This document shows, piece after piece, positions 5,811 through 6,910 of a stretch of DNA of 6,910 bases. The notes beneath the pieces were generated by a model. It did not search any database and was not told the DNA's origin. It saw only the letters and a list, made by a program, of their open reading frames with translations. Location: contig CALBVI010000086.1 of NCBI GenBank assembly GCA_937969395.1, forward strand, positions 1-6,910. The letters run 5' to 3'. Position numbers and translations under genes: made by a program. How positions within the stretch are numbered: position 1 is the first letter of the stretch; each line of letters begins with the position of its first letter. This DNA comes from an uncultured Spongiibacteraceae bacterium (GTDB taxonomy: Bacteria > Pseudomonadota > Gammaproteobacteria > Pseudomonadales > Dasaniaceae).

Positions 5811-6368
5811 TTGACCTCAGCATTGACTTCAAAACCGGTAACAAAACACAATGCGGCCTTAGCTCTGCTCTTATTAATAGCGTGCCTGCTAATAGCGCTC
5901 TATCTTTACTACGGTGATAAAAATTATCTCGTGATTCCATTAGCTGATATCCCCACAGAAGACTATTTAGTGGCTAATTTTCACGAAGAAACCTATGTCA
6001 TTGTTAAAGTGCCGACTGCATTGTCATCAATGCCAGAAAACGCAATAGTCGATACATCCGCCAGCAATGTTCGTGTCTTTTCATTATCAATGCAGCAAGG
6101 CTATATGATGTTGCCATCAAAAAAGCAGCAGAGTTATAAGCTACCGTGTATGCAGTTTGAATACATCCCCAAAGTATTTATCCACGATGATGAAGAGGTA
6201 GGCGGTGGTTTTAAATGCGCATACTCTGTCAGCCCCAAATGGGAAGATAACCTAGTATACGATTTACAGGGAACAAACCTTAACTATTCGATGGGCAGCC
6301 TCTATGTCCCGCAGCATTATGTTATTAATGGTGAGCTTAGGGTAGGCATTAGTCAGCAAATTTATTGA
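5811..6368 (+). CDS. Membrane-anchored Rieske-like protein lacking the 2Fe-2S ligand set
   Basis: 185 residues from the TTG at 5811, which directly follows an in-frame TGA; CAGGG (5798-5802) lies 8 bases ahead. TTG 5823 is an alternative; no ATG fits. Residues about 14-34 form one transmembrane helix after a short basic tail, so the rest is probably periplasmic. The layout recalls bc1-type Rieske proteins: helix, then VIPLADIP (41-48) and TYVIVKVP (61-68), a Cys motif, GGGFKC (131-136) like Rieske GGFxC, and YDLQGTNLNYSMGSLYVPQHY (150-170), which parallels the FDLxGR-NLxVPxY ending. But CTHLGC reads CMQFEY (113-118) and CPCHGS reads CAYSVS (136-141): both ligand His and both disulphide Cys are missing and only C113 and C136 remain. 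An insert of about eight residues follows the second motif. It should not hold a Rieske cluster. The homology is my reading of pattern and not a search result. Confidence 0.6.
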   Translation: MTSALTSKPVTKHNAALALLLLIACLLIALYLYYGDKNYLVIPLADIPTEDYLVANFHEETYVIVKVPTALSSMPENAIVDTSASNVRVFSLSMQQGYMMLPSKKQQSYKLPCMQFEYIPKVFIHDDEEVGGGFKCAYSVSPKWEDNLVYDLQGTNLNYSMGSLYVPQHYVINGELRVGISQQIY

Positions 6369-6398
6369 TGAACCCAGTATTTGTAGTTTTGTCTATTC

Positions 6399-6407
6399 TG
6401 ATATAGT
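6399..6407 (+). promoter_or_regulatory. Extended -10 promoter before the formyltransferase gene
   Basis: TGATATAGT is a TGn-extended -10 with TATAGT matching 5 of 6 consensus bases. Only a weak -35 (TTTGTA, 6380-6385, spacer 16) precedes it, which extended -10 promoters tolerate. Transcription would start near 6414, about 27 bases before the ATG. Confidence 0.42.
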
Positions 6408-6440
6408 GCAAACAAATAAAAATTAATAAAGAGAATAGCT

Positions 6441-6910
6441 ATGAATGGTATTCGTATTGCCTATGTAGGAAGCGGTTATTCACCTGTCGTCAGTGCGCTT
6501 GCAGCTCATACAAAGCTTGTATTAGTTGCGGCGACGCAACAGAAAAATACTTACTCCTTGACACCTGCGTCATTGCTGAAGCGTTTAAGTTCCTTGCTTA
6601 GAGGTGAAAGAGATATACAGCGGTGGGCTAAGAAGCAAAATATTGATTATCTTTTTTTTTCGGGAAGTGATCAACGTCAATTGGCAATGACTTTACAGCA
6701 GCTAAAAGTTGATGTTCTAGTGAGCAATACCGCCCCATTTTTAGAAAGCGAAGTTATAAACGCTGCTAAAATAGAGTCTCTTAATATCCACCCATCAATC
6801 CTGCCCTCTTATCGTGGTGGCAATCCGCTGTTATGGCAAGTTATTAATGGTGTGGAAGAATCAGCTATCACCATACATCGCATGACCAACCAATATGACC
6901 TCGGTGATAT
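6441..6910 (+). CDS. Formyltransferase family protein, N-terminal part (runs off the right edge)
   Basis: 156 complete codons are present and the frame is open to the edge. The fold is that of N10-formyltetrahydrofolate-dependent formyltransferases. The signature LNIHPSILPSYRGGNPLLW (114-132) carries catalytic N115 and H117, and MTNQYDLGD (148-156) carries the third residue, D153, so the Asn-His-Asp triad is intact. It is not a typical methionyl-tRNA formyltransferase: the N-terminus reads IAYVGSGYSPVVSAL in place of the FAGTPEFA type, and RGGNPLLW replaces RGAAPIQ. A sugar or other amine formyltransferase is possible; the acceptor cannot be told without the C-terminal half. The start ATG has a weak AAAGAGA site 6 bases ahead. 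A run of nine T (6652-6660) lies in the coding sequence and the frame is intact across it. It is 72 bases after the Rieske-like gene with no terminator between, but has a likely promoter of its own. Confidence 0.85.
   Translation, partial: MNGIRIAYVGSGYSPVVSALAAHTKLVLVAATQQKNTYSLTPASLLKRLSSLLRGERDIQRWAKKQNIDYLFFSGSDQRQLAMTLQQLKVDVLVSNTAPFLESEVINAAKIESLNIHPSILPSYRGGNPLLWQVINGVEESAITIHRMTNQYDLGD

Noticed and set aside
5591..5917. Rightward open frame covering the end of the 90-residue gene, with an internal ATG at 5765 close to AAGGA
   Set aside because: It runs through the terminator and reads the transmembrane region of the next gene in the wrong frame; AAGGA is only one base from that ATG, too close to work.
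5811..6368. Genuine electron-carrying Rieske subunit
   Set aside because: Both ligand histidines and both disulphide cysteines are absent, so a normal 2Fe-2S Rieske site cannot form.
1..6910. CRISPR arrays, insertion sequences, tRNA or rRNA genes, phage genes
   Set aside because: Looked for repeats, transposase motifs and RNA-like stretches; none were seen.

Overview
The window looks like chromosomal DNA of a free-living, probably marine, gammaproteobacterium related to the Pseudomonas/Cellvibrio side of the class. The basis is gene content and order: chorismate lyase (ubiC) divergent from a rubredoxin reductase gene, followed by an HU-family gene very like the one beside rubredoxin reductase in Pseudomonas. 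Moderate GC and ordinary gammaproteobacterial Shine-Dalgarno sites agree. I see no rRNA, tRNA, CRISPR array, insertion sequence or phage gene.

Left part (1-2280): the N-terminal 105 codons of ubiC run leftward off the edge. A divergent 193-bp intergenic region separates it from a rightward gene in which an N-terminal rubredoxin domain is fused to an FAD/NAD(P)H rubredoxin reductase. This would be a self-contained electron donor of the type used by alkane hydroxylases or oxygen/peroxide-scavenging proteins. A 91-residue HU-family nucleoid protein follows and ends at a near-perfect intrinsic terminator.

Middle (2281-5097): a conserved DUF1415 protein, then a dicarboxylate/amino acid:cation symporter with the arginine expected for acidic substrates. 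The next gene overlaps the symporter by 17 bases and encodes an exported, helix-rich protein of unknown function, so the two are probably translationally coupled.

Right part (5098-6910): a 321-bp gap holds what looks like a complete sigma-54 promoter: a 16-bp inverted repeat near -132, an exact IHF consensus near -62, and a -24/-12 element matching 11 of 12 defined bases. It would drive one orphan 90-residue protein with its own terminator. After that comes a single-pass membrane protein that reads as a Rieske-fold protein in which both ligand histidines and both disulphide cysteines are gone. Last is the start of a formyltransferase with the Asn-His-Asp triad that is not a standard methionyl-tRNA formyltransferase, cut by the window edge.

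The two most unusual items are the sigma-54/IHF control region in front of an orphan small gene and the apparently cluster-less Rieske-like protein. Both rest on reading by eye without database searches.
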